A DNA stretch of 64,000 nt from Clusia tigrina (taxonomy: Eukaryota; Arthropoda; Insecta; Diptera; Clusiidae), in contig OV050030.1 in assembly GCA_920105625.2 (NCBI GenBank), positions 166,403,315 through 166,467,314 on the forward strand. The letters are read 5' to 3'. The notes beneath the pieces are model-generated. The model was given only the letters and a program-made list of their open reading frames with translations. It was not told the origin of the DNA and did no database searches. A program made the translations under genes and the position numbers. Positions 11,061 through 23,261 of the stretch are shown piece after piece (within the stretch, counting starts at the first letter, position 1; every line of letters begins with the position of its first letter).

Positions 11061-13553
11061 GATGCCACAAAGAGGTCGCGCTAATATCGGTCGGCGTTCC
11101 TGACGTACAACGGACCATCGTAATTATACAGCACGTCGTACGGAAGAGGAAAATGCTACTGCAAGGGAATCTGCTCGAATCGGAATGATTAAACATTGTG
11201 CGCGACAATCACAAGAGGCTCACGAAGCTTACAATGAGCAACAACGATTGAGAAGAATACAAGTTCGTGATCAGGAAATTCATGAAGCAGGAGAACAACG
11301 TTTCGCTGCTCACCGACGACGCCAACAACAACAACGATTGCATAATTTAAATATCGAACGTGCAGCCTTTCGATATGAGCCGGACATTGAATACGGTGCA
11401 CGCATCAATTCGATTTGGTTCGATGTCTGTCGTTTGCCCGCATTGCGATGCACTGAAATTTCCAAAAGAACCGGCCGGATTGTGTTGTGCAAGCGGAAAA
11501 GTGAAATTACCAGAGTTACTTCCTCCACCAGAGCCATTGCGGGCGTTGCTTTACGGTGAATCACCAAATTCGAATAATTTTTTACAAAATTCCAAGATGT
11601 ATAACGATTGTTTTCAAATGACGTCGCACAAAGGTGTTCTCACCAACAATCTAACACTTATTATCTCGCCAATAAAATACAGATATTAACATATTTGTCT
11701 GCAAATATACAGATTCCCGGCAAATTTATCATCTTGCTGGATCGCTGTTGCCGCATCCTGATCAAGATCACAAATATCTCCAAATATATTTCCTTAGAGA
11801 TTCAAATGAGGAAGTAAATCGACGTTGTGCAATTTTCAATGCAACGAAGAGAGAAATTGTGCAGCAATTGCAAGAAATGTTGCATGAACACAACGAACTA
11901 ATTCGATTATTCAAAACTTCGTTAGAAAGGATGCCATCTGATGATCACAGAATCATCATAAAAGCGGACAAACGACCAGCAGGCACGCATGAACGACAAT
12001 ATAATGTACCGACGGCCGATGAAATATCAATTGTTGTTGTTGGCGATAATTTAGAATCCCGTGATATTTTTGCCATCAACATACATTGGTAGCCCAAGGC
12101 ACATGCACGAGTACTCGCAGGATGCGATGACATACGTGCGGAATTATGGACTGCCGGATTTGTTTGTTACATTCACTTGCAATCTAAAATACCCACAGAT
12201 AACGGAATTATTGAATCGCGGTCAATCAGCAAGCGATCGTGACGATGTCACAGCACGAGTTTTCAAACAACATCTACGATATTTGATGGACTTTATCGTG
12301 AAGCAACGTATATATGGTGCTGTTAGATGCTGGATGTACTCTGTTGAGTGGCAAAAAAGAGGTTTGCCGCACGCACACATTCTTCTTTGGATGGTGGACA
12401 AGATTACACCAGATCAAATTGATGACATAATTTCTGCGGAACTTCCTGATCCAGAGGTAAATCCAGAATTATATATGGACCTTGCGGATATCCACAATGG
12501 CAGAACATTCAGCATTTAATTTAGAGGAGTGAATATCGAAGTTGACAACACAGGGATCGTACCATATTCGCCAGTATTGCCTAAGACATTCAAAACTCAT
12601 ATCAATGTTGAGTATTGCAGTTCTGTGAAATCGATCAAATACGTTTGCAAGTACGTCACCAAAGGAAGCGACATGGCGGTTATTGGCCTTGAACGAGATG
12701 AGATCAGCAAGTATCAAATGGGTCGATACGTGAACTGCAATGAAGCGTTTTGGAGAATATTTTCTTTTGTAATTCATGAGCGTTTTCCGACTGTTGTGCA
12801 TCTCGCAGTTCATTTGGAGAATGGCCAAAGACTGTATTTCAACCCAGAGAATGCAGTACAGTGAGCGGAAACACCACCAGCAACAACATTGACGAGTTTT
12901 TTCTCAACTTGCGCCAGTGATCCGTTTGCGAGAACATTGCTTTATTCGGAAATGCCTCGATATTATACATGGAATGCATCGTCGAAGAAATGGTTACGCA
13001 GAAAGAAAGGCCAACCAGTAGATGGACATCCAGGTGTGTTCTCAACTAATGCATTAGGACGAATTTACACAATCCATCATTGCGTACTTTGAATGTTACG
13101 GTGTGTGCAACTTTTCAAGAAGCATGCCAGCAATTACAATTGCTGGAACATGATAATCACTGGAATCAAACGATGGAGGATGCGATAGCTACTTCGCATG
13201 CCACTGAAGTTCGCATACTTTTCGCGATGATCATTTCGACATGTCAGCCTTCAAATCCGCGTCAATTATGGGATACGTACAAATATTACATTGCCGAAGA
13301 CATTGTACATCGTATTCGAGTGGCAACATGGAATTCAGAATTGCAAATGAACGATGACATCTACAATGAAGCATTGGTGTTGATTGAAGATTTGTGTTTG
13401 CTTATGAGTGGCAAACTATTCACTGATATTCATATGCAAGCGCCAAATCGTCAAATCAGAGATGTACTGAATCGTGAATTGGAACGTGAGCGTGCATACG
13501 ACAGAATAACTTTTGGAACAACAAGTACAAAGAAATGTTCCAATATTGAATGA
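11061..13553 (+). pseudogene. Helitron Rep domain region (RepHel), disrupted
   Basis: This is the N-terminal two thirds of a Helitron RepHel protein. It starts with MPQRGRANIGRRS at 11061 and hits a stop after 13 codons. The basic, Gln-rich N-terminus is open at 11185-11559. Cys-rich VVCPHCDALKFPKEPAGLCC at 11420-11480 follows in another frame. ERMPSDDHRIIIKAD lies at 11926-11970. The replication-initiator part has FVTFTCNLKYP near 12160 and GLPHAHILLW near 12362-12391, which is the HUH His-x-His metal site. KYVCKYVTKGSDM near 12640-12675 is the region with the catalytic Tyr residues. PRYYTWNASSKKWLRRKKGQ lies at 12955-13015. A deletion at about 13083 removes some 25 residues. Several frameshifts and stops make it non-functional, though it is much better preserved than the BEL copies nearby. 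Confidence 0.92.
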
Positions 13554-14735
13554 GCAGCAAAAGAGTGCGTATGATGAATTGATGAAGGCTGTCAATGATG
13601 GAATCGGTGGACTATTTTTTCTTGATGCGCCCTGCGGAACTGCGAAAACGTTCCTGATATCATTGATTTTGGCAACAATTCGATCTCAAAATGGCATTGA
13701 GTTGGCTTTCGCATCTACTGGGTTTGCTGCAACTCTAGTAGAAGGTGGAAGAACGGCACATTCGGCACTGAAGCTTCCGTTAAACATGCAAATCAATGAA
13801 ACACCTGTTTGCAACATTTCAAAGCAATCAGCTATGGCAAAAGTGTTGAAGGATTGTAAACTGATAGTATGGGATGAGTGCACAATGGCTCACAAACTGT
13901 CTCTAGAAGCACTTGACAGAACAATGAAAGATCTGCGGAATAATAATCGTCGCTTTAGTGGCGCAATGATACTATTAGCAGGCGATTTTCGACAAACACT
14001 TCCTGTTATTCCGAAATCAACAGCGGCGGATGAATTGAACGCATGTCTCAAGTCATCGTATTTTTGGCGGTACGTGAAAACCATACGATTGACTATGAAT
14101 ATGCGAGTTTTCCAGCAACAGGATAACACCGCAGAAGTTTTCTCTAAAGAATTGCTAAGAATTGGAAATGGGCAAATTCCGGTTGATACTTCCAGTGATT
14201 TGATATCAATTCCACCTGCCATTTGTCAATTCACTTCGCGAATGTTTATCCGAACATTGGCGAATGTTTATCCGAACATTGGCGAATGTTTATCCGAACA
14301 TTGGCCAAAATTATCGTAACTACGATTGGTTGAGTGCACGCGCAATTTTAGCTGCCAAAAATACCGATGTTAATGACTTAAACAGGACGATTCAAAGTCA
14401 AATTCCGGGAGATTTGCGCTCATACAAATCGATCGATCGTGTTGAAAATGAAGACGATGCCGTGAATTATCCAGTGGAATTTCTAAATTCTTTGGATTTG
14501 CCTGGCATGCCGCCGCATCATTTGCGTCTCAAAGTTGGATCTGTCATTATTATGCTTCGCAATCTTCATGCGCCGAAACTGTGTAATGGAACCCGACTGA
14601 TTGTGACGCAGCTATCGAATAATGTGATAGTTGTAAGAATTTTGAAAGGGACTTACAAGGGGGCAGAATGCTTGATTCCACGAATTCCTTTGAGTTCCAA
14701 CGATTTGCCATTTCAGTTCAAACAATTTCATCTTA
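13513..14735 (+). pseudogene. Helitron helicase region (Pif1-like), truncated
   Basis: This is the Pif1-like superfamily 1B helicase half of the same Helitron. Open frame 13513-14319 includes LNEQQKSAYDELMKA, then the Walker A loop read as DAPCGTAKTF where the family has DAPGGTGKTF. Walker B, IVWDECTMAHK, and the LLAGDFRQTLPVIPK block follow. A triplicated 22-base unit at 14239-14304 throws the frame. The continuation 14264-14735 has NYDWLSARAILAAKN, LPGMPPHHLRLKVGS and PFQFKQF. Similarity ends at about 14735, just before the last helicase motif, where a dispersed repeat begins. The missing C-terminal part of this family is seen as a separate fragment at 46861-47612. Confidence 0.92.
14239..14304 (+). 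repeat. Three tandem 22-base units inside the Helitron helicase
   Basis: The unit CGAATGTTTATCCGAACATT plus GG occurs three times without a change. Related helicases carry a single equivalent of the encoded block (NVYPNI). Two extra copies add 44 bases, which is not a multiple of three, so this expansion alone shifts the reading frame. Confidence 0.95.
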
Positions 14736-15055
14736 TTAACCTAGATGATCAATCGAGCCAGCTATGTTGGATATTCATCAACACAGTTTACTTTATAATT
14801 TACTTTACAATTTATTTTACTTTATATATAAGATATATAATAACTTTACTTAAGAATAACTTCTTACATTATTCTAAATAATTGTCTGCAACTGCATACA
14901 ACCATATGCAGATTTTGTACAACACTAATTGAAAACGACAATGTCATTTTTCTTATTATTTTTTCAATCAGTACATTGGCCACACCAATTTTATAAAAGA
15001 CAATATGCTAATCAAATTTTGCAATCAGTAATAATTTAAGTGATTAAAAACGAGA
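14727..15055. repeat. Second copy of the 330-base dispersed repeat
   Basis: This matches 4700-5035 in the same orientation, with a number of substitutions and small indels. It begins within the last Helitron codons and appears to truncate that element. It could be a solo LTR of the BEL family, because the other copy lies next to a BEL C-terminus. Confidence 0.6.
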
Positions 15056-15067
15056 TTTAAATTTTTT

Positions 15068-15655
15068 TATTGTAGTTCCACGCAAAAGATTTAACAGAAA
15101 TCTTTCAATGAAAGGCAACTTTTCCACAGTAAATATTATGTCTCAGAAAGCAACAGCACACCATATATGTAGCAACAGCACACCATATATGGCACCTGGG
15201 CCTTCAGATATGACATTTTTTTATCCAGAGAACTGCTCTAAATGCAGGTGGTGAATTCACTATTCAAATTCTGTCCCTGTACTATCGGAGCAAATACTGT
15301 CTTATTATTACCTCTCTTTTTTCTTTCGTTAAATTCCTCTCATCCTTATAACAATAAGTGGTGTAGTGGAATTGCTAATAATGCCTGATCGACACTAGTA
15401 ATTAGCATATTTTCTATAAAGCTTACCATTTCTTATGAACATTCATGTAAAATATACCGTTTTCGCCGTATTCCGACTTATTTGTGTTAGTTCTATGAAA
15501 GTACTTCTCAACGAATTTGTTGGAATAATAAGTGCACCGTAATAATTGTCAGAAGGAGAATTATTTAAAATATTTTGGCAGACCTTATATTTCGGAACGC
15601 CTCTTGTCCTCATCAACAATTTTTCAATGAAAGGCAATTTTTCCCTGACAGAATA
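15068..15655 (+). repeat. Diverged copy of the small direct-repeat family (family A)
   Basis: Two similar flanking units (about 15070-15175 and 15576-15650) share a core reading TTTCAATGAAAGGCAA. They surround an internal segment that begins with GCAGGTGGTGAATTCACT. The same order, with better conserved units, is found at 41143-41831 and 62557-63244. There is no coding capacity. A short non-autonomous element with terminal direct repeats (TRIM-like) is possible but not proven. The first unit here also has an internal duplication of the ACAGCACACCATATAT block. Confidence 0.65.
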
Positions 15656-15902
15656 CAAAAGCTGATAGCCTCAAAATTGATCATTGTATGGTTATTAGAT
15701 GCAGCAGGAGAATTGGAAGGACCATTTTTTCACGTTATGCTTCCATTAGACAAATTAATTCTAGATAAACTTCCTCGAAGGCAATGGGGAAAATACATTC
15801 AGAAATAATAAACCTTCATTACTCCAAAGCTATGAGCACTTTATATTTTCAATATGATTAATAAAATAGATTAGTGTTTTTCTCAATCATTTCTAAAATT
15901 AG
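15656..15902. other. Unassigned interval
   Basis: A 77-codon plus-strand open stretch (15575-15808) starts inside the repeat unit and resembles no family I recognise. Nothing else is supported. Confidence 0.3.
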
Positions 15903-15980
15903 CAATCGACTTTTGAAGAGCCTCGAACAGCTGAGTTTGCTTTATATAAGTATACTTATATCAAAGCTGGTTTGACTTAC
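15903..15980 (-). repeat. Copy 2 of the inverted dispersed repeat
   Basis: This is the reverse-complement partner of 5401-5478, 78 bases in both places with exact blocks at both ends. Weaker similarity continues to about 16020. Confidence 0.55.
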
Positions 15981-16390
15981 CCCTAGAGTTGGCCCTCCAC
16001 AATGTAAATAGCTTTCTTTCCTCCGTTTTTGTTTTTTTTTCTCTCTGTCAATTGATTGAGTGTGGTCACTTGCATTCGAAAGATTCCGATCATGGATTTA
16101 GTGTCGTTCGCTATTGCGGAACTCCTATAAAATAACAATGCACAATATGATGCAAAAATTTTAGTTAGGTAGGAGGATAGGAGAACTGCAGACAGAACCA
16201 GGAATAATGCCTTACTGGGAAGTAGATTTAACAACTTTATTTCCGACAACTCTAGAAGTGGTAACATATTTACCTAAGTTCCTAGGATATAGGGGTACTT
16301 ACCCTTCGTGGAGTCGCTTAGCTCTATAGGGACAAAATTTATAAAAGATTAACAGTCTATGCACAGGTTCTTCTCAAAATAAGAACAAAA
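15981..16390. other. Non-coding interval before the Gypsy fragment
   Basis: No coding block is seen. It may include LTR or leader sequence of the Gypsy fragment that starts near 16391, but no primer-binding site could be confirmed. Confidence 0.3.
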
Positions 16391-18110
16391 GTGTCCGATC
16401 AAGCAGATCAGATATTATCCGAATACAATACTGTTTTTTATTTAGTTACTATAGCCGCAGATAGGAGTCCAGTACATATACTGGAACAGCAACCCAGTAT
16501 AATGAAGCAATTATTTATTATCGAATATTACAACCAAATTGAAAAGCAGTTTACTCTCATTTCATCAGAGATTATGATGGAGATTGACAATCAATAACTA
16601 ATCGATGCAATGCTAAAAAAAAATATAGGACCGAGGGGCTCCGAACATTAATTTCAGGTCTTCATCCCACAATAGAGAATATTATTTATTCGAAAGACCC
16701 CTAAGACATAGCAACCGCACTCGCCATTGCGCATGAAGTAGATAGTAACCGTTGGAGATACCAATTTGGAATTCCTTTGACGAATTTTCCAATAGACATC
16801 TAAAAAGAAACCCCCATTACAGAAGCACCCAATTTGATGAAAATAGTAAACACCATGGACCAGTTCCGGTGGATTTGGAGTTTATGTGCGTTCAAAATTA
16901 AAACCCTCTCCGGCTCCCAAAATATAACAAGAAAATGTGAAATAAAAGTATTTGAAAAAATTCAATTTTTATTGTGTTGTGTTACTTTATTCGATGCCAT
17001 AATTGGCTATGAATTTTTTTTTTAAATACTTGCTAATATTGGTATAGTCAATGACAAATTACAATATAGGGATAACATTGAAAAATTAAACTATGTATAA
17101 TTATATATAATCAGTTTCCAACAAAAGTTCTGTCAAAATTCAAAGGGGTGTTTGAAAAAAATAAGAACGCGTTTGCTGACTGAAATGTATCACTACCTTT
17201 TCACAATAAAATCAGGGCATCCGTTATAACTACAACTAACTAGCCCGTCTATAGAAAATCTTACCCATACCCTATTTTATGCACTAAATTTTATAAACTA
17301 TGAGATTCAAAGTCTGCTCGAGGAAGGTATAATCCAACCATCCCGAAGTCCATTCAATCACACACTATGGGTTGTAAAAAAGAAAACATCGGATGATAAT
17401 GATGATCCGGAGCTTCGCTTGGTTATCGATTTCAAAAAAATGAAAGAAACTGAGTTTTTGGAGTTCATTGTTAATGAGACAGGCATTAAAGCATGCCCAG
17501 AGAAGGTTATTGACACTCTTCAATATAAGACACCTAAATCTCTTCGAGCTCTCCGAGCCTTTCTTGGATTATCTGGACATTACCGACGATGTATACAAGA
17601 CTTTGCCCGTATCGGTAAACCTCTCACCTAAGGCCAAAAATCAAACAATATCAAGATTAATTTAGACGAAGAAGCCATAAAAGATATTGAGCATATATAA
17701 TGGACTTTAAGCTCAGAAAAGGTACAATCATCCTGACTTCCAGATACCTTTTGAGCTAGTTACCGACGATTCGAGTGTAGCGATTGGCACGATCCTATCA
17801 CAATACAATAAACCTATTACGTTAATTTCAAGAACTCTATCAAAGACAGCAGAGTCGTTCACGACCAACGAGAGAGAAGTTCTTGAGATCATATGGGCTC
17901 TGCAGAAGTTGTGAAATTATCTTTACGGAGCCTCTGACATTCACATATTTGCGGATCATCAACCTATGATTTTTCTTATTTCCAAAAGAAACTCAAACAG
18001 CAAAATTCAAAAATGGAATTTTTCAAAAGAACGAAAATTTTTTCCAACTTGCAATTAAATCCAAATCCGTTGTTGATATAAAACCGAGTCTTCTGAAAAT
18101 CTTCACCATA
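16391..18110 (+). pseudogene. Gypsy-type gag-pol fragment with internal RT deletion
   Basis: Pieces are in Ty3/Gypsy order. Gag: an open stretch 16391-16597, then ALAIAHEVDSNRWRYQFGIP near 16715-16775, the end of a Gypsy-type Gag. Protease end: KIKTLSGSQNITRKCEIKVF near 16897-16955 and FDAIIGYEFFF near 16990-17022. RT start: EEGIIQPSRSPFNHTLWVVK near 17320-17380 and LRLVIDFKKM near 17415-17442. The text then jumps to EFLEFIVNETGIK, so motif A and the YLDD box are missing through an internal deletion. SLRALRAFLGLSGHYRR lies at 17540-17590. RNase H: FELVTDDSSVAIGTILSQY near 17749-17805, SRTLSKTAESFTTNEREVLE near 17828-17886, and NYLYGASDIHIFADHQP near 17917-17967. The integrase was not recognised. 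Confidence 0.85.
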
Positions 18111-18550
18111 TTTACCCCTAAAATTATAATTTCAGACAACGAAATTTTCAAAGAAGTTGAAATAAGTGAGGATTTAGGGAAATCCGTAAAACTTAGGGAC
18201 TGACGTATAATCTACAAGGATAACATTAAATTATTGTGATAAATCATATCCTTACAGGCAGATAGTGCGCTGCGAATTGCATAGCTTTTCGTCATATCCA
18301 ATAATTGCAAACAGAGGTGGAAACATAGCAATTATGAGGGGTTATTTAGTTATTATTCACGCGGTAAATCTAAAACAATACGATGATATTCTGAAAGAGA
18401 ATCTATCATAATGGCAAAGAAATGCACACTTTCCTAGAGCACGATATAACCGAAATGAAAATGATTCTATCAATATTCAAAAATTCAAGATCTAAACCAT
18501 CCTTGGATCGTTTTTGGAATTTATTGCGGGTTCCCGGACTACGATGACCT
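18111..18550. other. Junction between two Gypsy remnants, no gene
   Basis: No frame gives a recognised block. This interval joins the plus-strand Gypsy fragment to the minus-strand Mag-like element and may hold decayed LTR sequence from either. Confidence 0.3.
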
Positions 18551-18551
18551 T

Positions 18552-21500
18552 TTACAATTGCATGCTATAAAAGAGGATCTCTGCTACTTCATACACATTA
18601 TTCCTATTTGTATTAATTTGATTCTCATTTATATTCATGGTTAATTCAACTCGTTCATTTTCTTTTGTTACATTTTCAGATGATTCTTCTAAATCATTTA
18701 TAGGATGTGGTGTTTCAATTGTTTGATCATTTAATTCCGAAACCGCGCTACGCACCGCAACATGATTGTCATTATCGACAGATTGAATATTGTCAACTCC
18801 TGGTCGAAACTGATCAGTATGTCTTTTATGGTTCTTTGATTCGTCAGTAAACAATAGTACGATCGTGGACCAATTTTTTTTGAAATAATTGCTGGTGTCC
18901 AAGATTGTTTGTTTGGATTGGTATAGTCGCGTGTAAAAACATTTTGTCCCTCTCTGAAATTAATATCTCTTTTTCGTTTTAAATTCGAAATCAATCTTTC
19001 TTGTTTTTCCACAATGATTTCTTTTATGAGTGGAGTTTTGATGAATCAAGTCTGTTTCTTATCGATCTACCCAGGAATAATTGAGATGGACTTTCTACCG
19101 TTGTGCAGTGTTTCGTGTTCCTATAGTCTAACAGAAATCTATTTAAGACTACATCGAAGTTTTCATTTTTATTTGATTTAATATTCGCTAAAATCGATTT
19201 TTTTAAAGTGTTTATAAATATATCTGCTTGCCCATTGGTCGCAGGACGCCCCGGAGAAGTAAGTACATGTTTTATTCTATTGTCTTTTATAAACTTTTCA
19301 AATTGTTCAGATACAAATTGTCTGCCATTATCACTTACGATAATGCGAGAAATGCCGAATCGGCAGAAAGCTTCCTAAAGTTTATATACTACAAAATTTT
19401 AATTGATATCCTTTGTTTTGAAAACTTCTGTCCATTTTGAATACGAATCAATTATAACGAAAAGAAGGTGGTTATTGCTTGGGCCTGCAAAGTCTATATG
19501 TATCCTTTGCCATATTGAGTTTGTAGGTTTCCATGGAATAGTTGGACTCTTTTCAGGACTTTGTTGAAGTTGCTGACATGGTAGATACGATTTAATCAAA
19601 TTTTCTATATCTTTGTCTAAATTGGGCCACCAGACGAAAGATCTGGCTAGCGCTTTAGTTTTTACAATTCCTAAGTGTGATTCATGGAGAGTTTCAAGAA
19701 TATGTTCCCCACAATAAACAATCCTGCTCCACTGAAAGTTCAGTGCTTCTTGTTGTGTATGCTTCAGATTCTTTTCCCTATAAATGTTTAATGCTACCTA
19801 GCTTAGTGTGTTCGCAAACTTTTGACAATATTGGATAACGTCTCATTTCACGTGCAACATCCTTGAAATCCAGCTTTAAAACATTATTCTGCGTTACATA
19901 ATTAACGTAAATGCTGCTATCATCATGATTTTCTTTGTTCTCTGTTTGTGGTATTCTAGAAAGATTGTCAGCCTGGTTTGATAAGCATTTCACATACTCT
20001 ATCTTGTAATTAAAGCCTGACAAAATGAAGGCCCACCGTTGTGTGCGTGCAGCAGCCATGTCTGGTATGCCTTTCTTTTCTCCAAGAATTGATAGTAAAG
20101 GCTTGTGGTCAGTTTTAAGCGTAAAACTGTTGCCAATTAAATATTGATTTAATTTGTTTACGCAGAATACTAGAGCTAAAGCTTATTTCTGGTAAGTGCT
20201 GTACTTCTGTTCAGATTTCGACAGAGCTCGAGACACAAAAGCGATTGGCTTAAGTTCTTTGCTCGGGAACTCGTGAGAAAGTACACCAGATACGGCGTAA
20301 TTTGAAGCATCAGTTGTAAAATATATTGGTAATCTCGGATTAAAATGAACTAAAACCTCGTCCGATGTTATTTCTTTTTTATTTCTTCATATGTTATTTG
20401 ACATTCATTTGACAAATGAAATTTTATACTTTTTTGTAAAAGTTAATACAAAAGTATTAACTTATCTGAAAATTCATCGATGAATTTTGCATAATAATTT
20501 ACCATGCCCAAGAATGCTCGCCATTCAGAGACACTCTTTGGAACTGGTGCTTTTAAAACTGAATCTATTCTGTCTTTGTTTTTGTAAAGGCCATTTTTAT
20601 CAATGGTGAATCCTTAGTATATCCTCTAAAATATCTTTTCCAGATACTATAATGTCACCTTGGTATGCAAGTACATACGGGATGCCTCTTAACAAGTTTT
20701 CAATTGTTTTCTGAAAAATTGCAGCAGCGGGTTTTACTCCAAATGGTAACCACTATATTTTCAGTGTGCCAATGTGTGTAGAACAAGTACACAAAAGCTG
20801 GGATTTTTCATCCAATGGAAGCTGATTGTAAGCGTTAGATAGATCAAGCTTGGAGAAGTGTTCCCCTCCCTTAAGTGCTGCGAAAATTTCATCAATTAAG
20901 GGTAACGGATATTTGAAAACTGTGAGATGTTTATTTACAGTGACCTTCAAAATTGGAACTAGTGGTGTCCCCCATTCAGAATGATCTACCGGTTGTAATA
21001 CATATTTCGCTATTAAATCTCTAAGATCTTTTTCAATTTTACTCTTCCAAGCTAGTGGTAATGGACGCTGTTTAAAAAAAATTGGCTCTGAATCATTATT
21101 TATTGGTAGTGATATTTCACCAAATTTATAACACCCTAATCCTCCATCGAAAACATCTGCAAATTCTTTCCTAATTTGCTCATTAATTAACGAATATTCG
21201 CAAGAAAAATTGATTGAATTCACTTGTATAAGTTGAAATTTGAATTTCCTCAAAAAATGTCTACCAAATAGAGGAATGTTTTTATTGTCGGTAACTATGA
21301 CTATAACACTTTTTGTTGTATCATTATATTGTACAGATTCGTAATATTCGCCTAATGTTTTTATTTTATTCCCATTGTAGTCAACAAATGGATCAGTACA
21401 TTCACAACAGTACATTAACAATTACATCAAACGATTTTCCTTGAATTTTTACTGTTATGCTGTATAGATTAGTGGAATCAGTTGAACCATCACTTTTATG

Positions 21501-21625
21501 ATTAATACTAAAAATTGTTAAATTCACTTTTATCTGTACTTTCAATACTTGAATTAGATCTCGATACGTAATTTATATGATTTTTTTTTCTTCGACAAAT
21601 GGATGCTAAGTGCCCCAACTCGAGT
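18552..21625 (-). pseudogene. Mag-like Gypsy pol, disrupted, with Gag zinc knuckle remnant
   Basis: Read on the minus strand from high to low coordinates. LGHLASICRRKK near 21590-21625 is the last half of a Gag zinc knuckle. PLFGRHFLRKFKFQL near 21230-21275 is the protease-RT linker. Open frame 20753-21421 carries GEISLPINNDSEPIFFKQRP, KSKIEKDLRDL and HFSKLDLSNAYNQLPLD (RT motif A, Asp intact). GIPYVLAYQGDIIVSG near 20640-20690 is the active-site box, with YLDD changed to YQGD. RNase H ends with YKIEYVKCLSNQADNLSRIP near 19960-20025. Integrase: WQRIHIDFAGPSNNHLLFV near 19465-19515, SDNGRQF near 19320-19345, and NGQADIFINTLKKS, where the usual catalytic Glu is Asp. A chromodomain-free C-terminus lies at 18731-19012. 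Block wording and order fit the Mag clade. Several stops and shifts are present. Confidence 0.88.
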
Positions 21626-22300
21626 ATATATATATAAGTACGCGCTACACTGGATTCTTTCGTGGTTACATAGAATGATTTTTGCGTCAGGAGATTTTTC
21701 TGTCTGCGAATCTAAATGAACGAAGGAAGTTGGGGCTGTTATTGTGTTGTTGGAGCCGTTTCTCGCTAAAATTTTGGAGTAGCTTCGGATTTTTGGTATA
21801 ATTATCTCTTCCTCTTATATACACACTAACATATGTAATAACGGCAGATACGTTGGATTTTGTATACTGAAAACGCAAATGTTCATGTTTTCATGCCATT
21901 CTGTCAGCTATGCAATTAATATCAAGTATTATCTGCTTCCTACTTGTTAGAGAGATTCTAATATTCAGCGATTCAAATTTTGTGTTTCTTTTCTTTCAAC
22001 CGAAAATTACTGCGGGAGAGCATCATTTCTAATCTCGTGTTTGTTCCTTTGTGGATAATTGATTACTCTTCTTCTACGTTTTCTTAACTTACTTCTTCAT
22101 CTTCTTCAGTCAGCTTTTTTGTTCCCTGTTATTGCATTTCATCTACCGGTCTCATGCAAGAATGATAAAGATTGCGCCAATAGAAGCCAAACAAATTTTC
22201 GTTCTGCGCATCTACTTCACAATTTCGAATTTGTGTTGGCGAATTGTCAAACTCGCATGCAATTTATAAACAAAAAGGGAAACTGTTACCGCATCACTAG
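21626..22300. other. Interval upstream of the Mag-like pol, no recognised gene
   Basis: This should correspond to Gag of the minus-strand Mag-like element. Short open stretches exist (21687-21878 minus, 22059-22328 plus), but none shows a recognisable Gag block. Confidence 0.3.
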
Positions 22301-22307
22301 AATAATG

Positions 22308-22367
22308 CAGTGTGGTGGCCACGGCTAGCTCACAGCAATGGTCGTGGTCCTTAACCTGCCACACTGC
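22308..22367. repeat. Hairpin with 9-base perfect stem
   Basis: GCAGTGTGG at 22308-22316 is complementary to CCACACTGC at 22359-22367, with a 42-base loop that has further local pairing. It could be an element terminus or chance. Confidence 0.4.
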
Positions 22368-23260
22368 ATCGGGTGGGGCAACACTACAAAGAAAAACTTC
22401 AACTCACCATTTCTTCCGGTTCTCAGCCGGGCATCCTCCTCCACGACGACAAGCGAGCCCGCCCCATATTTGCCGCCTTAGCCTAACATTTTCAACATAA
22501 ACTTAAACATAACTAAACATTCTACTTGCACTTAAATTAATAACATACATATACCTAACGTCAACTCTTTAAACTAAACTAACACTTTAAATTGATTCAA
22601 AATTTTAACGTTTATGTTCTAGACATGTACATTGTAATTGAATTCAAAAATTTTTTGGAATCTTTCACAATTTAAATATATCCGAATAAATAACAGGACC
22701 ACGGACGGGACGAGAGACTATTCACACAAAATCCGACACGAATGCAAATAAAAAATCTTAATTTTCTCTCTCAAAAATCCTCCACAGTAAAACACAAAAT
22801 TTAAACGCGCGCGGCAACCAAAAATTTGTTCGACACAACTTTCTTCCTAAACACTTAACACTCTATTTAGACCGTTTTTTCTCTACCACTGCCTTAAACG
22901 ATTTTTTTTCTTCTCTCCTGAAACCGTATCTTTTCCATTTTCTCGGCCTCTTCCGCTATTCCATCATTGACCGCTCCAGCGGTCGAGCCGGTCAGTTACC
23001 TTTCTTTGGAATTTTTACTATTCTGAGGCAGCGCCATCTGTACCTCAGAATCGTCTGGTAGGTTTTAGCCTGGCCGCATCCACTAGTAAAGCGGACAAGT
23101 GGAAGGAACAAAAGAAGGACAGAAGCAAAACAAACATATAGACGGTAGACGCCAAAAACAACGATCGCAACAAAACTTAGCATACAATTCAATTTGCAAA
23201 CTTTAAAAGCAAGAAATAATGAAACTAATTTACTTAAGTTAATGTTTTTGTATATTTTCG
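22368..23260. other. GC-richer non-coding interval
   Basis: No coding family is recognised. Parts are richer in G+C than the surroundings (22300-22450 and 22960-23130). A perfect 9-base inverted repeat, ATTCTGAGG with CCTCAGAAT, lies at 23020-23051. This is one of the few stretches that is not visibly transposon coding sequence. Confidence 0.35.
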
Positions 23261-23261
23261 T

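Noticed and set aside
22059..22328. 89-codon plus-strand open stretch with a hydrophobic Leu-rich start
   Set aside because: The Leu-rich part comes from CTTCTT-type low-complexity DNA, and nothing supports a signal peptide or gene.
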